DNA of 6,994 bases from an uncultured Lachnospiraceae bacterium (GTDB lineage: Bacteria > Bacillota_A > Clostridia > Lachnospirales > Lachnospiraceae): assembly GCA_946621895.1 (NCBI GenBank), contig CAMOOZ010000010.1, forward strand, positions 1-6,994. The letters are read 5' to 3'. Below are positions 5,646 to 6,994 of the stretch, in pieces. The notes below the pieces were generated by a model that saw only the letters and a program-made list of their open reading frames with translations, did not search any database and was not told where the DNA came from. Position 1 is the first letter of the stretch, and the number at the start of each line of letters is the position of its first letter. A program made the position numbers and the translations under genes.

Positions 5646-6527
5646 TCATTGTATCTCCACGCTTCCCTGCATCCAGACCGTGCCCTTGAAGCGCCTGCCG
5701 GGGGCCGGATCGCCATAGAGATCCTCCCTGCAGATGCAGAGATCGAATTCCATATCATTGCAGGAAAGCCGCATCAGGTAAACGGTTTCCCCGGTGAGCC
5801 TGTTTCTGGTCTCCTCCACGGCGGCGATCTCCCCTAAGATGGAATACTGATCGCATTCCACCCCATAGGGCATGAAATAGTTATCCACGATCGTATAGAC
5901 ATCCTCTGTTTTCAGCTTCTTCGCGATCGCCGTATAGGTGTCCATGTCCTCGATGGTGAGATCCTCGATGGCATCCTCATCCCCGTTTCTGGCGGCAATG
6001 AGCTTTTCCTGATGAGATTTTTCCTCGCTGCGGTTTTTCATGCTCTGATCCTTGAAGATCGGCATCAGAATGCTGCCCTCTTTGGCCAGCGCGCTCAGAC
6101 GCACGGGGGCATTCTTCGGAAACTCTTTCTCCATGGATTTCAGGCCGAGGATCGGGATCCGGTCCTGCAGATAAAAGATCAGGGATACCCCAAGCCGCAG
6201 ATCATCGCAGACGCCGGCAAAGCTCCTGTGGAAGGAATGGGACTCGGCGCTCACCTCCTCCGTGGTGCTTACCACGGTGGACTCCAGATAGGGATAGAAA
6301 AAATCCGGGATAAAGGAATCGCCATCATCCGAGTCAAATGTTCCGCAAACAGTGATGCCGATCCTTTTCCCCAGCTCAAGAGAGAAGTCGGCCGCGATCG
6401 TGCCGTCCTCCTCCGTCCCGTACTGCCGTCTTTTCGGTTTCCGCACCGCCTGGGTAAAAAGACTCTTCAGTTCTTTCCGGCCGGGGGGCGTTTTAAACCC
6501 CACGGCCCGTAAAAACGCATGTGTCAA
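5646..6527 (-). CDS. DUF3881-type protein of unknown function (293 aa)
   Basis: The protein begins with the TTG at 6527-6525 and reads M-T-H-A-FLRAVGF, which fits the conserved N-terminus I recall for this clostridial family; the next in-frame ATG would remove more than 120 residues. AGGAG lies about 11 bases upstream of the TTG. Landmarks are IGITVCG (57-62), an acidic Asp-rich turn (65-70), the family signature AGVCDDLRLGVSLIFYLQ (104-121), a charged linker (162-190) and a Cys-containing beta-rich C-terminus (about 230-293). There is no signal peptide or membrane segment, so it is probably cytoplasmic. No catalytic motif is evident. It overlaps the seryl-tRNA synthetase stop by TTGA, which suggests coupled translation and possibly a linked role, but the family function is unknown to me. 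The family name is from memory, not a search. Confidence 0.8.
   Translation of the reverse strand: MTHAFLRAVGFKTPPGRKELKSLFTQAVRKPKRRQYGTEEDGTIAADFSLELGKRIGITVCGTFDSDDGDSFIPDFFYPYLESTVVSTTEEVSAESHSFHRSFAGVCDDLRLGVSLIFYLQDRIPILGLKSMEKEFPKNAPVRLSALAKEGSILMPIFKDQSMKNRSEEKSHQEKLIAARNGDEDAIEDLTIEDMDTYTAIAKKLKTEDVYTIVDNYFMPYGVECDQYSILGEIAAVEETRNRLTGETVYLMRLSCNDMEFDLCICREDLYGDPAPGRRFKGTVWMQGSVEIQ
6524..6527 (-). other. TTGA stop/start overlap coupling serS and the DUF3881 gene
   Basis: The minus strand TTGA holds the TTG start of the downstream gene (6527-6525) and the TGA stop of serS (6526-6524). Such four-base overlaps usually mean that ribosomes finishing the first gene reinitiate at the second. 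That would explain the use of a weak TTG start. Confidence 0.8.
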
Positions 6528-6994
6528 GGAACGAGCTTCTCCTTTCCTCCCATATAAGAACGAAGGACTTCCGGGATCCGGACGCTGCCGTCCGCTTCCA
6601 GGTTGTTTTCGAGAAATGCGATCAGCATTCTGGGCGGCGCCACGCAGGTATTGTTCAGCGTATGGGCAAAATACTTTTCCTTACCCTCGCCCTGCACGCG
6701 GATCCTCAGCCTTCTGGCCTGGGCGTCCCCGAGATTGGAGCAGCTCCCCACCTCAAAATATTTCTGCTGTCTGGGAGACCAGGCCTCCACATCCACGGAT
6801 TTCACCTTCAGATCCGCCAGATCGCCGGAGCAGCATTCCAGCGTCCTCACCGGAATATCCAAGGTTCTGAAAAAGTCCACCGTGTTCTTCCAGAGGCGGT
6901 CAAACCACATCGGCGAATCCTCCGGTTTGCAGACGACGATCATCTCCTGCTTTTCAAACTGATGGATCCGGTAAACTCCCCTTTCCTCGATGCC
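6524..6994 (-). CDS. serS: Seryl-tRNA synthetase, C-terminal 156 residues (5' end outside window)
   Basis: The frame is open from the window edge to the TGA at 6526-6524; the ATG at 6943 is internal. Visible residues 5-18 (RGVYRIHQFEKQEM) match the class II motif 2 region of SerRS, and KPEDS follows. Residues 78-96 (KYFEVGSCSNLGDAQARRL) match the active-site strand that binds ATP and serine. Motif 3 is at about 111-132, HTLNNTCVAPPRMLIAFLENNL, with the invariant class II Arg at 122, and the end reads VPEVLR-like (RIPEVLRSYMGG). The enzyme charges tRNA-Ser with serine in the cytoplasm; its N-terminal coiled-coil tRNA arm is outside the window. Motif 3 differs from E. coli (HTLNGSGLAVGR): the Gly-Ser-Gly core is Asn-Thr-Cys here. 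That is probably a clostridial variant and not damage, because everything else is intact. Confidence 0.93.
   Translation of the reverse strand, partial: GIEERGVYRIHQFEKQEMIVVCKPEDSPMWFDRLWKNTVDFFRTLDIPVRTLECCSGDLADLKVKSVDVEAWSPRQQKYFEVGSCSNLGDAQARRLRIRVQGEGKEKYFAHTLNNTCVAPPRMLIAFLENNLEADGSVRIPEVLRSYMGGKEKLVP

Noticed and set aside
6012..6512. 166-codon plus-strand frame antisense to the DUF3881 gene
   Set aside because: The opposing frame encodes a conserved family with a coherent signature, and this one has none.

Overview
The window looks like chromosomal DNA of a Clostridia/Lachnospiraceae-type Firmicute with moderately high G+C. The case rests on the seryl-tRNA synthetase, the adjacent DUF3881-type protein, Gram-positive ribosome binding sites, and a giant secreted Ig-like protein with the Y-T-G / L-x-x-G-x-D-Y repeats common in gut Lachnospiraceae. 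All four genes that I support lie on the minus strand, so the biological order runs from high to low coordinates.

Region by region, in the direction of transcription: (1) 6994-6524 is the C-terminal catalytic part of a seryl-tRNA synthetase, cut by the window edge. (2) 6527-5646 is a DUF3881-type protein of unknown function. It starts with TTG and overlaps the synthetase stop by the tetranucleotide TTGA, so the two are probably translationally coupled. (3) 5645-5319 is a 327-base non-coding gap. It holds a possible weak terminator for the serS operon, an A+T-rich stretch where a promoter is likely, and a hairpin-rich leader for the next gene. (4) 5318-963 encodes a 1451-residue exported protein: signal peptide, very acidic Ala/Glu-rich segment, and about a dozen Ig-like beta-sandwich modules. 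No recognised wall anchor is present. (5) 962-481 is a 482-base gap with two hairpins, one of them a 15-pair stem, an extended -10 promoter candidate and a ribosome binding site. (6) 480-1 is the N-terminal 160 codons of a membrane-anchored SGNH/GDSL hydrolase, cut by the window edge just after an in-frame run of twelve G.

The first two genes are housekeeping or lineage-typical. The last two act at the cell surface and appear to be separate transcription units. I see no mobile element, CRISPR array, tRNA or rRNA. I also see no evidence of a new multi-gene system. The points most worth following are the unanchored giant surface protein with its acidic head and interrupted repeat, the G12 tract in the hydrolase gene, and the two structured intergenic regions.
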